Source: Butyricicoccus porcorum (GTDB lineage Bacteria; Bacillota; Clostridia; Oscillospirales; Butyricicoccaceae). From it: a stretch of DNA of 64,000 nt. Below the pieces are notes generated by a model. It saw only the letters and a program-made list of their open reading frames with translations, had not been told where the DNA came from and made no database searches. Of the stretch, positions 1 through 9,941 are shown piece after piece (the first letter of the stretch is position 1; every line of letters begins with the position of its first letter). The translations under genes and the position numbers were made by a program. Where the stretch lies: contig NZ_NHOC01000005.1 of the NCBI RefSeq assembly GCF_002157465.1, positions 71,134 through 135,133 on the forward strand, read 5' to 3'.

Positions 1-350
1 TCGACCCAGTAGCCATCTGGATCGACGATGAAATAGATGCCCATCGCTGCATTTTCAAAGCAAATGCAGCCCATTTCCTGATGCTTTTCATGTGCCTCTT
101 CAAAATTGTCCGCGCGCAGGGCAAGGTGAATTTCATTTTCACCCAGATTGTATGCCTGCGGATGCTCACGCAGCCAGGTCAGCTCAAGCAGATGCGGCGT
201 CACACCGTCACCCAGATAAACAATGGTAAATGCGCCGTCCGGCCCGTGGATGCGGCGCGTTTCCTTCAGTCCCAGCGCCTCCTGATAGAACGCAATCGAA
301 GCGTCCAGATCCTTTACATTTATGTTATTATGTGCAAATGTAAACTGCAT
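1..350 (-). CDS. VOC/glyoxalase-fold protein, 3' end cut by window edge
   Basis: About 116 codons are visible and the C-terminus lies beyond the window. The start used is the second of two nearby ATGs, because GGAGGG lies about 8 nt before it while the first ATG (ending at 354) almost touches the Shine-Dalgarno site. The protein opens MQFTFAHNNINVKDLD and contains FYQEALGLKETRR, an HLLEL strand and IYFIVDPDGYWV near the visible end. This is the glyoxalase I/lactoylglutathione-lyase type of the vicinal oxygen chelate fold, with a metal-ligand His in HLLEL-like position. Members isomerise hemithioacetals or act on other small molecules, so the substrate is uncertain. It is transcribed toward the window edge, upstream of nothing visible. 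Confidence 0.75.
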   Translation of the reverse strand, partial: MQFTFAHNNINVKDLDASIAFYQEALGLKETRRIHGPDGAFTIVYLGDGVTPHLLELTWLREHPQAYNLGENEIHLALRADNFEEAHEKHQEMGCICFENAAMGIYFIVDPDGYWV

Positions 351-473
351 ATGCATTCCCTCCCATAAACAAATATCACTGATCGTATCTATTATACGTG
401 GATTTCCGTGCTTTCGCAATGGTCTGTCCCCATTTTTCACAATCTCTCCGCATTTTCCGTCTGTTTGCACAAA

Positions 474-503
474 GAAAATCCCCTGCGGACGCATCCGCAG
501 GGG
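474..503 (-). terminator. Rho-independent terminator of gdhA
   Basis: A 10-bp GC-rich stem (CCCCTGCGGA/TCCGCAGGGG with a 4-nt loop) lies 35 nt past the gdhA stop. Read on the minus strand it is followed by a T-rich run (GATTTTCTTTG). Confidence 0.8.
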
Positions 504-537
504 ACTGTGTATTCAGCTTTCTGTCGGGGGAAATAAA

Positions 538-1884
<1,347 letters not shown>

Positions 1885-1929
1885 TCATTTTCCTCCATAC
1901 AAAATGGTTTGTTCACATCTTCGGTAAAA

Positions 1930-1958
1930 ATAATACCACAAGAATGGCAATTTGAAAA
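1930..1958 (-). promoter_or_regulatory. Candidate gdhA promoter
   Basis: On the minus strand TTTTCA (1958-1953) and TATTAT (1935-1930) are 17 bp apart, about 50 bp before the gdhA start. The -35 is weak, so the call is tentative. Confidence 0.4.
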
Positions 1959-2328
1959 TACAAAAATTGCAAAATTCATAAATTTTTCTAAATCGCTCTT
2001 CTTTTTCCCCTTGTTCTTCCCCTTTTATCGTAAATTTTGCTGAAATTTTAGGGGAACTCCGAGGTTTTGCGCTGGATTGTCCAGTTTTTGCAACGAATTA
2101 TGCCTGCTATGCTGTTTTTGCACAATTTCCTGCAAAATCTATATTCTACTACTTTTTAGTTATTTAGCCAGACTTTTCGTTCAAAATGTATTTCTTTTTT
2201 GTTATGCATCGCGACGAAAAACCGTCTGATTTTGCAGGAATTCTGTTGAAGTGCTGCAAATTGTTTTTTTATACGGACAACTGTCTTTCTCATGTGTGCA
2301 CAAAAACGCGTCAAAAACGTACACATGA

Positions 2329-2357
2329 TTGACTTTCCGTTCAAAAATAGGTATCAT
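2329..2357 (+). promoter_or_regulatory. cls promoter, sigma-A type
   Basis: TTGACT and TATCAT are separated by 17 bp and sit 62 bp before the start codon. Confidence 0.75.
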
Positions 2358-2418
2358 GTGGACAGTATACAGGCTCTCACACAGTGGAAAAAGACCATCT
2401 TTTGGAGGATTCCAATAC

Positions 2419-3990
2419 ATGCAAAACCGTAGTTTTCCAAGAAAAGCCAAAAAAGCCAGCCAGAAAGTCAGGCGGTCGGTGTTCAGCTTTCTATTCAACC
2501 GTCTGACCATCAGTGCATTGCTGATCCTGCTTCAGCTTGCCCTGGTTGTGTCCGCATTCGTATTTCTACAGGGTCGCATCAAACACCTGTACAACATTCT
2601 TCGTGTCATCAGTCTCGTGGTCATCATCTGGCTGATCCGCAAGCCGGATAACCCCGCCTATAAGATATCATGGATTATTATTATCCTCATACTCGCGCCG
2701 ATTGGCTCTCTGTTCTACCTGTTCTGGGGCAATACGCCGTTTAACCGTGCGCGTCTGATTAAAATTCGTCCGATTGATGTGACACGCATCGAGCCGTCCC
2801 ATCCCTCCGCGACACATGAGCTGTGTACCCGTCTGCCGCGCCACAGGCGCAACTGCCAGTATCTGCACAGCATTGCAGAAATGCCTGCCTGGAAGGATAC
2901 TGCTACAGAATATTTCCCGGTCGGTGAATTTATGTTTGAATCCATGTTGTCTGAGCTGAAAAAAGCAAAGCGATTCATCTTCATGGAATTCTTTATCATT
3001 GACCGCGGACATATGTGGGATGCAATTCTGGATATTCTGCGAAAAAAAGCCGCAGAAGGCGTCGATGTCCGCGTGATGTACGACGATGTCGGCTGTATCT
3101 CCAAGCTGCCGCACAATTACAGCAAGACGCTGGAGAGCATGGGCATTCGTGTGATCCGGTTTAACCGCTTTGTTCCGATGCTCAACACATATTTCAATTA
3201 TCGCGACCACCGTAAAATCTGTGTCATCGATGGAAATGTCGGATACACCGGCGGCATCAACCTTGCCGATGAATATATCAACGAAAAGGAACGCTTTGGA
3301 CACTGGAAGGATACCGGCGTCAAGCTGACCGGCAGCGGTGTTGCCAATCTGACCGCGCTGTTTTTACAGCTGTGGGATTTTTCCGTCGGTTCGACCACGG
3401 AAAATCTGGAAGATTATCTCCCCACGATTACCGCCCCCAGCGACGGTTATGTGCAGGCGTTTGCCGATTCCCCATTGGATGATTACAACGTCAGTGAAAC
3501 CGTATTCCTGAACATCATCAACAACGCCACACGCAGTGTCTATATCACCAGCCCTTATCTGGCACTGGATAACGAGATGATTACCGCACTGTGCAACGCA
3601 GCGGAATCCGGTATCGATGTACGTATTGTCACGCCGGGCATTCCGGATAAAAAATCCGTCTATCTGATTACACGTTCCTATTATGCCCAGCTCATCCGCG
3701 CCGGCGTGCGCATCTATGAATATACGCCCGGCTTTATCCACGCAAAAATGATTGTTGCTGACAATGATGTTGCGGTTGTCGGCACCATTAACATGGATTT
3801 CCGCAGTTTTTATTTGCATTTCGAGTGCGGTACCGTATTTTATCGCGGCTCTGTTGTCGACAAAGTCCGTTCGGATATTCTGGAAACCATCGAAAAATCC
3901 GAAGAAATTGACGCGCACTGGATCAAATCCTATCCATGGATCAAATCCATCGGCGCTTCGTTGCTGTCACTGCTCATTCCGCTGATGTAA
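2419..3990 (+). CDS. cls: Cardiolipin synthase (phospholipase D family)
   Basis: 523 residues from the ATG that follows GGAGG by 10 nt; upstream in-frame codons lie inside the promoter and are rejected. Two hydrophobic segments near residues 30-55 and 60-100 anchor the protein in the membrane. Two HKD motifs mark the phospholipase D fold: HRKICVID at about residue 264 and HAKMIVAD at about 441, each followed by a downstream GG/N strand (GYTGGINLAD, GTINMD). The enzyme condenses two phosphatidylglycerol molecules to cardiolipin and glycerol. Length and layout match bacterial ClsA-type enzymes. It stands alone between its own promoter and a terminator shared with the converging malic enzyme gene. 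Confidence 0.93.
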   Translation: MQNRSFPRKAKKASQKVRRSVFSFLFNRLTISALLILLQLALVVSAFVFLQGRIKHLYNILRVISLVVIIWLIRKPDNPAYKISWIIIILILAPIGSLFYLFWGNTPFNRARLIKIRPIDVTRIEPSHPSATHELCTRLPRHRRNCQYLHSIAEMPAWKDTATEYFPVGEFMFESMLSELKKAKRFIFMEFFIIDRGHMWDAILDILRKKAAEGVDVRVMYDDVGCISKLPHNYSKTLESMGIRVIRFNRFVPMLNTYFNYRDHRKICVIDGNVGYTGGINLADEYINEKERFGHWKDTGVKLTGSGVANLTALFLQLWDFSVGSTTENLEDYLPTITAPSDGYVQAFADSPLDDYNVSETVFLNIINNATRSVYITSPYLALDNEMITALCNAAESGIDVRIVTPGIPDKKSVYLITRSYYAQLIRAGVRIYEYTPGFIHAKMIVADNDVAVVGTINMDFRSFYLHFECGTVFYRGSVVDKVRSDILETIEKSEEIDAHWIKSYPWIKSIGASLLSLLIPLM

Positions 3991-4025
3991 TCGAAACATC
4001 TGGTGCAACAAATTAAACCAAATAA

Positions 4026-4062
4026 AACCGCGGGATGTACCTTTACGGCGCATCCCGCGGTT
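4026..4062. terminator. Bidirectional terminator between cls and malic enzyme
   Basis: A 12-bp stem AACCGCGGGATG/CATCCCGCGGTT with a 13-nt loop lies between the convergent stops. T-rich sequence flanks it on both sides, weaker on the plus strand. Confidence 0.7.
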
Positions 4063-4140
4063 GTTCTGTCCGGTTATTCCCAATTATATTTCGTGTGCAG
4101 TCAGTTCCTTTGCCTGCTTGCCGGACAGCTGTCTGTTTGT

Positions 4141-5313
4141 TTAGATTCTTGCAACGCCGCTCTCGCGTGCAGCCTTGGCAACCGCAGTCGCAACCGCATC
4201 CCTGACGCGCGGGTCAAATGCCTTCGGCATGATATTCTCCGCACTCAACTCCTCGTCGGAAATCAGATTTGCAATCGCATATGCCGCTGCAATCTTCATA
4301 TCCTCATTGATATCGGAAGCACGGACATCCAGTGCGCCGCGGAACACACCCGGGAATGCCAGAACATTGTTGATCTGGTTCGGATAATCCGAGCGTCCCG
4401 TACCAACGACTGCCGCGCCGCCGCGCTTTGCCTCGTCCGGCATAATCTCCGGAACCGGATTTGCCATGGCAAAGACCATCGGATCCTTTGCCATCGTGCG
4501 AACCATGTCCGCAGTCAGTACATTCGGCGCAGACATGCCAAAGAAGATATCTGCACCCGACAGGACATCCGCCAGCGTACCCTGCTTGTTTTCCGGGTTG
4601 GTGACAGTCGCCATATATGCCTGTTCCGAATTCATCTGCTCACAGCCTTCATACAGTGCGCCGAACTTATCGCACATGATGACATCCTTCAGACCCATGC
4701 TGAGCAGCAGCTTGGTGACCGCAATGGCAGCCGCACCGGCGCCATTGACAACCATCTTGATTTCCGACAGCTTGCGGCCCGTCAGACGGCATGCGTTAAT
4801 CATTGCCGCTGCACAGCAAATGGCCGTGCCATGCTGGTCATCATGGAAGACCGGAATATCACAGCGTTCCTTCAGTTTGCGTTCAATTTCAAAGCAGCGC
4901 GGTGCGGAGATATCCTCCAGATTGATGCCGCCGAACGAACCTGCCAGCAGTGCAACCGTATTGACAAATTCATCGACATCCTTGGTGCGGACGCAGAGCG
5001 GGAATGCATCAACGCCACCGAACTCCTTGAACAGGGCACATTTGCCTTCCATAACCGGCATGCCTGCTTCCGGGCCGATATCACCCAGACCAAGAACCGC
5101 AGAACCGTCCGTAATAACGGCTACCAGATTGTGTCGGCGGGTATAGACATAGCTCAGATCAATATCCTTTTGGATTTCCAGACAGGGCTGTGCAACGCCG
5201 GGGGTGTATGCAATCGACAGATCATCTGCATTTTCCACCTTGCAGCGGGAAACAACTTCAATCTTGCCCTGCCAGTCGCGGTGGGCCTGTAATGCTCTTT
5301 CTTTCTGGTCCAT
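4141..5313 (-). CDS. NAD(P)-dependent malic enzyme
   Basis: 390 residues. The start is the ATG of MDQKERAL, 5 nt after GGAGG; the longer reading frame upstream runs through the promoter. The enzyme oxidatively decarboxylates malate to pyruvate and CO2. Visible motifs are IAYTPGVAQPCLEI and LGLGDIGPEAGMPVMEGKC (malic N domain), EDISAPRCFEIE and DDQHGTAICCAAAMINA (metal/substrate site), and VVNGAGAAAIAVTKLLL (NAD-binding Rossmann fold). The short length is that of the compact bacterial class (YtsJ/Thermotoga type) without a phosphotransacetylase tail. It provides pyruvate that NifJ in this window can oxidise. Cofactor choice cannot be read with certainty. Confidence 0.93.
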   Translation of the reverse strand: MDQKERALQAHRDWQGKIEVVSRCKVENADDLSIAYTPGVAQPCLEIQKDIDLSYVYTRRHNLVAVITDGSAVLGLGDIGPEAGMPVMEGKCALFKEFGGVDAFPLCVRTKDVDEFVNTVALLAGSFGGINLEDISAPRCFEIERKLKERCDIPVFHDDQHGTAICCAAAMINACRLTGRKLSEIKMVVNGAGAAAIAVTKLLLSMGLKDVIMCDKFGALYEGCEQMNSEQAYMATVTNPENKQGTLADVLSGADIFFGMSAPNVLTADMVRTMAKDPMVFAMANPVPEIMPDEAKRGGAAVVGTGRSDYPNQINNVLAFPGVFRGALDVRASDINEDMKIAAAYAIANLISDEELSAENIMPKAFDPRVRDAVATAVAKAARESGVARI

Positions 5314-5354
5314 GATGTCCTCCATTTTCCGTGTTCGTATTCTCAGATTCTTAC

Positions 5355-5383
5355 ATTCTACCACTTCACAGAGGCAAATACAA
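5355..5383 (-). promoter_or_regulatory. Malic enzyme promoter
   Basis: Minus strand TTGTAT (5383-5378), 17-bp spacer, TAGAAT (5360-5355), ending 41 bp before the chosen start. It lies inside the longer in-frame extension, supporting the shorter protein. Confidence 0.65.
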
Positions 5384-5539
5384 ACTGTATTTTCCCGGTC
5401 TGCCCTGTACATGTTATACAAAACAAATGCGTCTGTTATTTGGCTTCTTCTTTGTTACAATTTATTCACAGGATTGTCACAAACTCTTTACCCCTGCGTG
5501 GATATTCCTTCATAATTTTTCGATAGAATAGAATTACAG

Positions 5540-5768
5540 AAAAGCACAGGAAGACAATGTGAAATTCCACTGTCCCGCTGCCATTGTCTTCCGTTCCGCA
5601 GTGGGCAGGCTAAAAGCATCTGCTGAAAAGCAGTCTCTATATACTCTCTCTTAACTGTTGTTTTTCCACTTATCTCTTCTTTTTTACCTCTTTTTTCATC
5701 CACCTTTTCTACCGCAAAATCTCCAGCTGAGCCGAACAGCTTCACCCTGTTCGGCTCAGCGTCTTTTT
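5540..5768 (+). ncRNA. Candidate structured non-coding RNA of unknown class
   Basis: No plausible gene occupies this stretch, yet it contains ordered pairing. Arm GGAAGACAATG (5549-5559) pairs perfectly with CATTGTCTTCC (5582-5592). CTGTCCCGCTGC (5570-5581), in that loop, can instead pair with GCAGTGGGCAG (5598-5608) with one bulge, giving a pseudoknot or an alternative fold. A GAAA-looped hairpin follows (5620-5633), and a perfect 14-bp terminator ends it at 5760. An upstream promoter could be TTTACC-18-CATAAT near 5495-5520. No downstream gene on this strand is near, so it would be a stand-alone RNA. The class is unknown to me; strand is set by the terminator tail. Confidence 0.4.
5726..5768 (+). 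terminator. Strong terminator with no annotated upstream gene
   Basis: Perfect 14-bp stem GCTGAGCCGAACAG/CTGTTCGGCTCAGC with a 7-nt loop, followed on the plus strand by GTCTTTTT. The minus-strand side has only a poorer T tract. It implies a plus-strand transcript through 5540-5760. Confidence 0.7.
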
Positions 5769-5825
5769 ATGCAGAAATTTCGCGGCGGGCAGCGCGTTCG
5801 TTTCGCATCTCTGTTCCTGCATACG

Positions 5826-5855
5826 AAAAAAGCAACCGAATCTCTCGGTTGCTTT
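5826..5855 (-). terminator. Terminator after tRNA-Gly
   Basis: Minus-strand stem AAGCAACCGA/TCGGTTGCTT closed by a short GAGAT loop, followed by TTTTTT, begins 3 nt after the encoded CCA. Confidence 0.85.
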
Positions 5856-5857
5856 AC

Positions 5858-5933
5858 TGGAGCGGATGACGAGGCTCGAACTCGCTACCTCCACCTTGGC
5901 AAGGTGGCGCTCTACCAGATGAGCTACATCCGC
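5858..5933 (-). tRNA. tRNA-Gly (GCC)
   Basis: 76 nt on the minus strand starting GCGGATGTAGCTC. The acceptor stem GCGGATG pairs with CATCCGC, the anticodon arm reads CCACC TTGCCAA GGTGG with anticodon GCC, the T arm contains GTTCGAGCC, and the gene ends TCCA with CCA encoded. It is a single tRNA with its own terminator. Confidence 0.97.
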
Positions 5934-6040
5934 ATGTTTTGTTGTTCTGTCCTGACGACGATATTTATTATATCCAATCGGGCGCCTGTTGTCAACAGTT
6001 TTTTTCGTTTTTTTCAAAAACATTTCCATTTCCCCAGAGC

Positions 6041-6085
6041 AAAGAAAAAAGGCCGGCACAGCCTCCCCACTCTGAGGCTGTACCG
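6041..6085 (-). terminator. Terminator of malQ-HAD-LUD operon
   Basis: Minus-strand stem CGGTACAGCCTC/GAGGCTGTGCCG with an 8-nt loop, then CCTTTTTTCTTT, 28 nt after the LUD gene stop. Confidence 0.85.
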
Positions 6086-6113
6086 ACCGGACGTAATCAA
6101 AAGAAACAGATGG

Positions 6114-6713
6114 TCAGTAGCCGAGCTCTTCGCCAATCAAAATCAACTCGCAGCGTTCCTGCGACAGCATCGGCCCCTGATGAATGACAATCGCACGACA
6201 AATACTGCGCGGGGCATTGCAATGATAACACTTGTCCCCACCGGCTGCCGCACAGGCTGTCATTTTATCCGGATGATCGCCGAACAGACGCATGGCATTC
6301 TTTGGCGCAGCTATATTCTGTGCGCGTTCCATGGCAGACGGCAAATCCGGCGTCAGCTTGTTGACACCGCATACAAAATAGACCTCCTTCGGCCCGTACA
6401 GCGTCGCGGAGACACGATTGCCTGCGCCGTCAATATTGACCAGCTCGCCGGTCTCCGAAACCGCATTGGCTGAGGTGAGATAAACCTCCGGCGTCTGCAT
6501 ATAGCCGTCGCCCTTCCAGTGCCAGTGCACGTCTGCCTGCTTTCCCAGTGTCTCGTATGCTCCCAGCGCTTCCAGCGTCTTGGAACCGCCGAACGATACT
6601 GTTTTGCCCGCAGTCTGTTTGCTTAAGTATGCCACAGCCTGTGCACCATTGTCAAAGTATTTTACACAAAAACCGTGCTGCTCAAACGCCGCCCGGATCC
6701 GTTCCAGTTCCAT
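6114..6713 (-). CDS. LUD-domain protein (LutC/YkgG-like)
   Basis: 199 residues. GAGGAGG lies 8 nt before the ATG. The sequence carries VSFGGSKTLEALG and VYLTSANAVSETGELVNIDGAGNRVS, the characteristic LUD/LutC (DUF162) signatures, and ends with a Cys-containing segment CYHCNAPRSIC typical of the stand-alone clostridial members. LutC-type domains take part in lactate oxidation in LutABC, but this solitary form has no LutA/LutB neighbours, so its reaction is unknown. It follows the HAD phosphatase by 13 nt and is the last gene of a three-gene operon. Confidence 0.85.
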   Translation of the reverse strand: MELERIRAAFEQHGFCVKYFDNGAQAVAYLSKQTAGKTVSFGGSKTLEALGAYETLGKQADVHWHWKGDGYMQTPEVYLTSANAVSETGELVNIDGAGNRVSATLYGPKEVYFVCGVNKLTPDLPSAMERAQNIAAPKNAMRLFGDHPDKMTACAAAGGDKCYHCNAPRSICRAIVIHQGPMLSQERCELILIGEELGY

Positions 6714-6726
6714 GCAGCATGCCTCC

Positions 6727-7368
6727 TCACAGCATCATCAGAATCTGAACCGGCAAGTCAGCCAGCAGATCCGCACCGTTATCAATCAGCTCTTCACGGC
6801 TTCGGAAACCCCAGGTTACACCGACTGCGGTCAGACCCGCATTGCGCGCCGTATTCATATCCACACCGGAATCACCGATATACAGTACTTCCTCCGGCTT
6901 GGCACCCAGCTGTTCCATTATCATGCGGCAGGAGGTCGGATCCGGCTTGCGCGGTATCCCGCTGTGCTCACCAAACACAACGTCTACTTTTCCACGGAAA
7001 AAGTGGCGGATCAGCGCCTGTGTCGCAGAATTCAGCTTGTTGGACAGCACACCAACTTTTATGCCGCGCTTGCGCAAAATGGAGAGCAACTCCTGAATGC
7101 CGTCATACGGCACGGTCGTGTCATACAGATGCTCCGCATAATATTTCTTGAAGTCCGCCAGCGCCGCATCAATTTCTTCGTCTGACGAGCCGGCAGGCAG
7201 ACAGCGGCGCATCAGATTGCGCACACCGTTTCCAACAAAGCGCCGAACCTCCTCCGTCGTGCGCGGAGGCAGGTTCCGCAGACGCAGCGCATAATTCGCT
7301 GCACCGCGCAGATCGCCCAGTGTATTGAGCAAAGTTCCATCCAAATCAAAGATAATGGTTGTTTTCAA
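6727..7368 (-). CDS. HAD-family hydrolase, phosphoglycolate phosphatase type
   Basis: 213 residues starting at a TTG (KTTIIFDLDGTLLNT) preceded by AAGGA at 7 nt; upstream ATGs of the open frame lie inside malQ. HAD motifs are all present: FDLDGTLLN (nucleophile and acid aspartates), VLSNK (motif II), RKPDP (motif III lysine) and YIGDSGVDMNTARNAG (motif IV). The helical cap between residues about 15 and 85 is that of Gph/PpaX. It dephosphorylates small phosphorylated metabolites; the true substrate is not readable. It lies 16 nt after malQ, so the two are cotranscribed, which may hint at sugar-phosphate clean-up. Confidence 0.88.
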   Translation of the reverse strand: MKTTIIFDLDGTLLNTLGDLRGAANYALRLRNLPPRTTEEVRRFVGNGVRNLMRRCLPAGSSDEEIDAALADFKKYYAEHLYDTTVPYDGIQELLSILRKRGIKVGVLSNKLNSATQALIRHFFRGKVDVVFGEHSGIPRKPDPTSCRMIMEQLGAKPEEVLYIGDSGVDMNTARNAGLTAVGVTWGFRSREELIDNGADLLADLPVQILMML

Positions 7369-7384
7369 AATAAATTCCTTCTTT

Positions 7385-8884
7385 TCAGGTACGGGGATTG
7401 AGCCGCTTTCCACCGAATGCCGCACGGCGCAGGAATCCGGATACATCCGGGTTGATGGCCTCACGGCGCACACGCCAGCTCCAGTTTCCGCCCAATGTGG
7501 ACGGTGTATTCATGCGCGCATCCGCGCCGAGCGACAGCACATCCTGCATGGTTGTCATCGCAATGTCCGCCTGCGACGCAAATGCTGTGCGGATTGCACT
7601 CCAGCCGAGCGGCTCACGGTCAGAGGTGCGCAGATATTCATATGCAAATTTTCGGTCTGCTTCTGTGCACTTGTCATTGATCTGCTCACAAATTGTCTCT
7701 GAGTCATGCGTAGATGTATATCCTACGCAGTTTTTCGGCCAGTTGAATGGAATATGGTCATTGGTTTCATTCGCACGCATGCCGAAAATCATGACACGCA
7801 TGCCCGGATAACCGGACTTTTTGAGGAACTTGCGCACATCGTCGTCAATGTCGCCCAAATCCTCCGCAATAATCGGCACATCGCCAAGTGCATTGCGGAT
7901 TGCCTTGAACAGCTTCATGCGCGGGCCCTTGATCCATTTGCCGTTGATTGCAGTTTCCTCACCCGCCGGCACTTCCCAGTAAGCCTGGAACCCACGGAAA
8001 TGGTCAATGCGGGTGACATCAAACAGCGCCAGATTGCGGCGTACACGCCAGATCCACCATTTGAAGCCATCCTGTTCGATCACCTTCCAGTTGTAGGTCG
8101 GATTGCCCCAGAGCTGGCCGGTTGCGGAATAATAATCCGGCGGAACACCTGCAACACCATTTGGCTTCAGGCTGTCAGACAGCTTGAACATCTCCGGGTG
8201 CGCCCATACGTCACAGCTGTCCGGAGAAACATAAATCGGAATATCACCGATAATCTGAATGCCCTTTTCATTGGCATAGGCATGCAGCTTCATCCACTGG
8301 TCGAAGAACAGATACTGCATGAACACATAAAAATCAATCTCATGCTTGAGTTCAAAGGAATACTTCCGCATGGCTTCGGGTTCCCGATGCTTGATCGCCT
8401 CGTCATCCCAGTCCCACAGTGCCTTGTGGTCGAAATGATTCTTGAGCGACATAAACATCGCATAATCTTCCACCCAGTCGCGGTTGTCCCAGCGGAATGC
8501 CGCCATCTTGCCGAGCAGCTCCGGTGTCGCGCGGTCAAACGCACGGCGCAGAACAACAAAGCGTGTTTCTGCCAGCGCAGCAAAATCCACTGCATCCGGC
8601 GTGGTCTCCGCGTCCGCATCGCGCAGATCCTGCTCGTTCAGCAGGCCCATCTCCGCCAGCGTGTCGAGGTCGATGAAGTACGGATTGCCCGCCGCTGCCG
8701 AGAAGCACTGATACGGGCTGTCGCCGAAGCCGGTCTGACCGAGCGGCAGAACCTGCCAATAGGTCTGTCCTGCGTCGTGCAGAAAATCGACGAATCGATA
8801 CGCATCTTCACCCATTGTGCCGATGCCATACGGAGACGGTAAAGAAGAAATATGCAGCACTACGCCGCTGGAACGCTGAAACAT
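7385..8884 (-). CDS. malQ: 4-alpha-glucanotransferase (amylomaltase, GH77)
   Basis: 499 residues from the ATG of MFQRSSGVVLHISSL; a TTG four codons upstream is possible. The enzyme transfers alpha-1,4-glucan segments between maltodextrins. GH77 landmarks are PSPYGIGTMG, QTYWQVLPLGQTG, DIPIYVSPDSCDVW, the nucleophile region VTRIDHFRGFQAYWEVP, the acid/base IIAEDLGDI and the third carboxylate in STHDSETI. Length equals the bacterial short amylomaltases. It leads the operon with the HAD and LUD genes and is divergent from trmB. No glycogen phosphorylase lies in the window. Confidence 0.95.
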   Translation of the reverse strand: MFQRSSGVVLHISSLPSPYGIGTMGEDAYRFVDFLHDAGQTYWQVLPLGQTGFGDSPYQCFSAAAGNPYFIDLDTLAEMGLLNEQDLRDADAETTPDAVDFAALAETRFVVLRRAFDRATPELLGKMAAFRWDNRDWVEDYAMFMSLKNHFDHKALWDWDDEAIKHREPEAMRKYSFELKHEIDFYVFMQYLFFDQWMKLHAYANEKGIQIIGDIPIYVSPDSCDVWAHPEMFKLSDSLKPNGVAGVPPDYYSATGQLWGNPTYNWKVIEQDGFKWWIWRVRRNLALFDVTRIDHFRGFQAYWEVPAGEETAINGKWIKGPRMKLFKAIRNALGDVPIIAEDLGDIDDDVRKFLKKSGYPGMRVMIFGMRANETNDHIPFNWPKNCVGYTSTHDSETICEQINDKCTEADRKFAYEYLRTSDREPLGWSAIRTAFASQADIAMTTMQDVLSLGADARMNTPSTLGGNWSWRVRREAINPDVSGFLRRAAFGGKRLNPRT

Positions 8885-8921
8885 TGTAACACCCAATTCT
8901 AATTATTTATTTGCAAACGAA

Positions 8922-8950
8922 TTGCATTTACACGGCGTTTCCGCTATAAT
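8922..8950 (+). promoter_or_regulatory. trmB promoter
   Basis: TTGCAT, 17-bp spacer and a perfect TATAAT, 70 bp before the trmB start. Confidence 0.8.
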
Positions 8951-9020
8951 CATGACAGATACACCGTTATTTTTCAACATAAAATCAAAAATTTCTGAAC
9001 AAAAAGAGGAGAGTATCCCC

Positions 9021-9758
9021 ATGCGCATGCGCAAAAAGAAAAATCTGGACACCCGTCTGGCGAACTGCGCCGCCGTCCTGATCTCCGACCCGGAGGCCCA
9101 CAAAGGCAGCTGGCGCGCCATCTTCGGCAACGATAACCCATTGCATCTGGAAATCGGCTGCGGCAAAGGCCGCTTTATCGTCGAGACCGCCCGCCGCAAT
9201 CCTGAGGTGAATTATCTCGCCATCGAACGTGAACAGGGCGCACTGGTCATGGCAACCGAAAAGGCTATGGCGCTCGAACTGCCCAACCTGCGTTTTCTCG
9301 ACTTCGACGCAGCCGGTCTGACGGAAATTTTCGCAGACGGCGAAATCGACCGCATCTATCTGAATTTCTCCGACCCGTGGCCGCCGAACCGCCAGCGCAA
9401 ACGCCGCCTGACACATTCCAATTTTCTCGCGCTGTACGACTGCGTGCTGTCCAAATACGGTCAGGTTCATTTTAAAACAGACAACCAGCACCTGTTTGAA
9501 TTCACGCTGGAGGAAATGTGCGGCTACGGCTGGCTGATTCAGAACATCTGTCTCGACCTGCACAACAGTGATTTCGATAACATCATGACGGAATATGAGG
9601 AAAAATTCTCAAGCGAAGGCTTCCGCATTTACCGTCTGGAAGCGTGCCGCCGTGACGAGGACACGCTCACGCGCGCGCACACGCCTCCGCGCACCGCCGA
9701 ACAGCTCAGCCATCCGGCACGCGGTTCCGTCGCGCCCAGTTATCACACATCCCGTTGA
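9021..9758 (+). CDS. trmB: tRNA (guanine-N7-)-methyltransferase
   Basis: 245 residues from the ATG after GAGGAG; the longer frame crosses the promoter. TrmB makes m7G46 in tRNA using S-adenosylmethionine. The SAM-binding segment HLEIGCGKGRFIVETA, AIEREQGALV, the family motif LNFSDPWPPNRQRKRRL and FKTDNQHLFEF are all present. The tail after ACRRDE (about 30 residues, rich in Thr, Ala, Pro, ending YHTSR) extends beyond the usual end of the fold and looks like a lineage-specific low-complexity tail. It is monocistronic. Confidence 0.95.
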   Translation: MRMRKKKNLDTRLANCAAVLISDPEAHKGSWRAIFGNDNPLHLEIGCGKGRFIVETARRNPEVNYLAIEREQGALVMATEKAMALELPNLRFLDFDAAGLTEIFADGEIDRIYLNFSDPWPPNRQRKRRLTHSNFLALYDCVLSKYGQVHFKTDNQHLFEFTLEEMCGYGWLIQNICLDLHNSDFDNIMTEYEEKFSSEGFRIYRLEACRRDEDTLTRAHTPPRTAEQLSHPARGSVAPSYHTSR

Positions 9759-9879
9759 TTATTGTATCATTTTTACCCAAATTTAGCAAGGATTTTTTGT
9801 GCTTTTTGTGTGATACGTCCAGAGCATATACTGTGATGTTGCTCAACGGATGCTTCAGCCTCTGACAGCTCCATAAAAA

Positions 9880-9916
9880 AGAATCGGTGCGGAGATTGTT
9901 CCGCACCGATTCTTTT
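9880..9916. terminator. Bidirectional terminator between trmB and feo operon
   Basis: 14-bp perfect stem AGAATCGGTGCGGA/TCCGCACCGATTCT, 6-nt loop, with A run before and T run after, so it can serve both converging units. Confidence 0.88.
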
Positions 9917-9941
9917 TTGAAATCATTACAGTATTCAAATT

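Noticed and set aside
5549-5610. Possible cobalamin riboswitch, because GTGAAATTCC-ACTGTCCCGC resembles the B12 core
   Set aside because: The B12 box and the upstream conserved P0-P3 elements are absent, and the perfect 11-bp stem does not belong to that fold.
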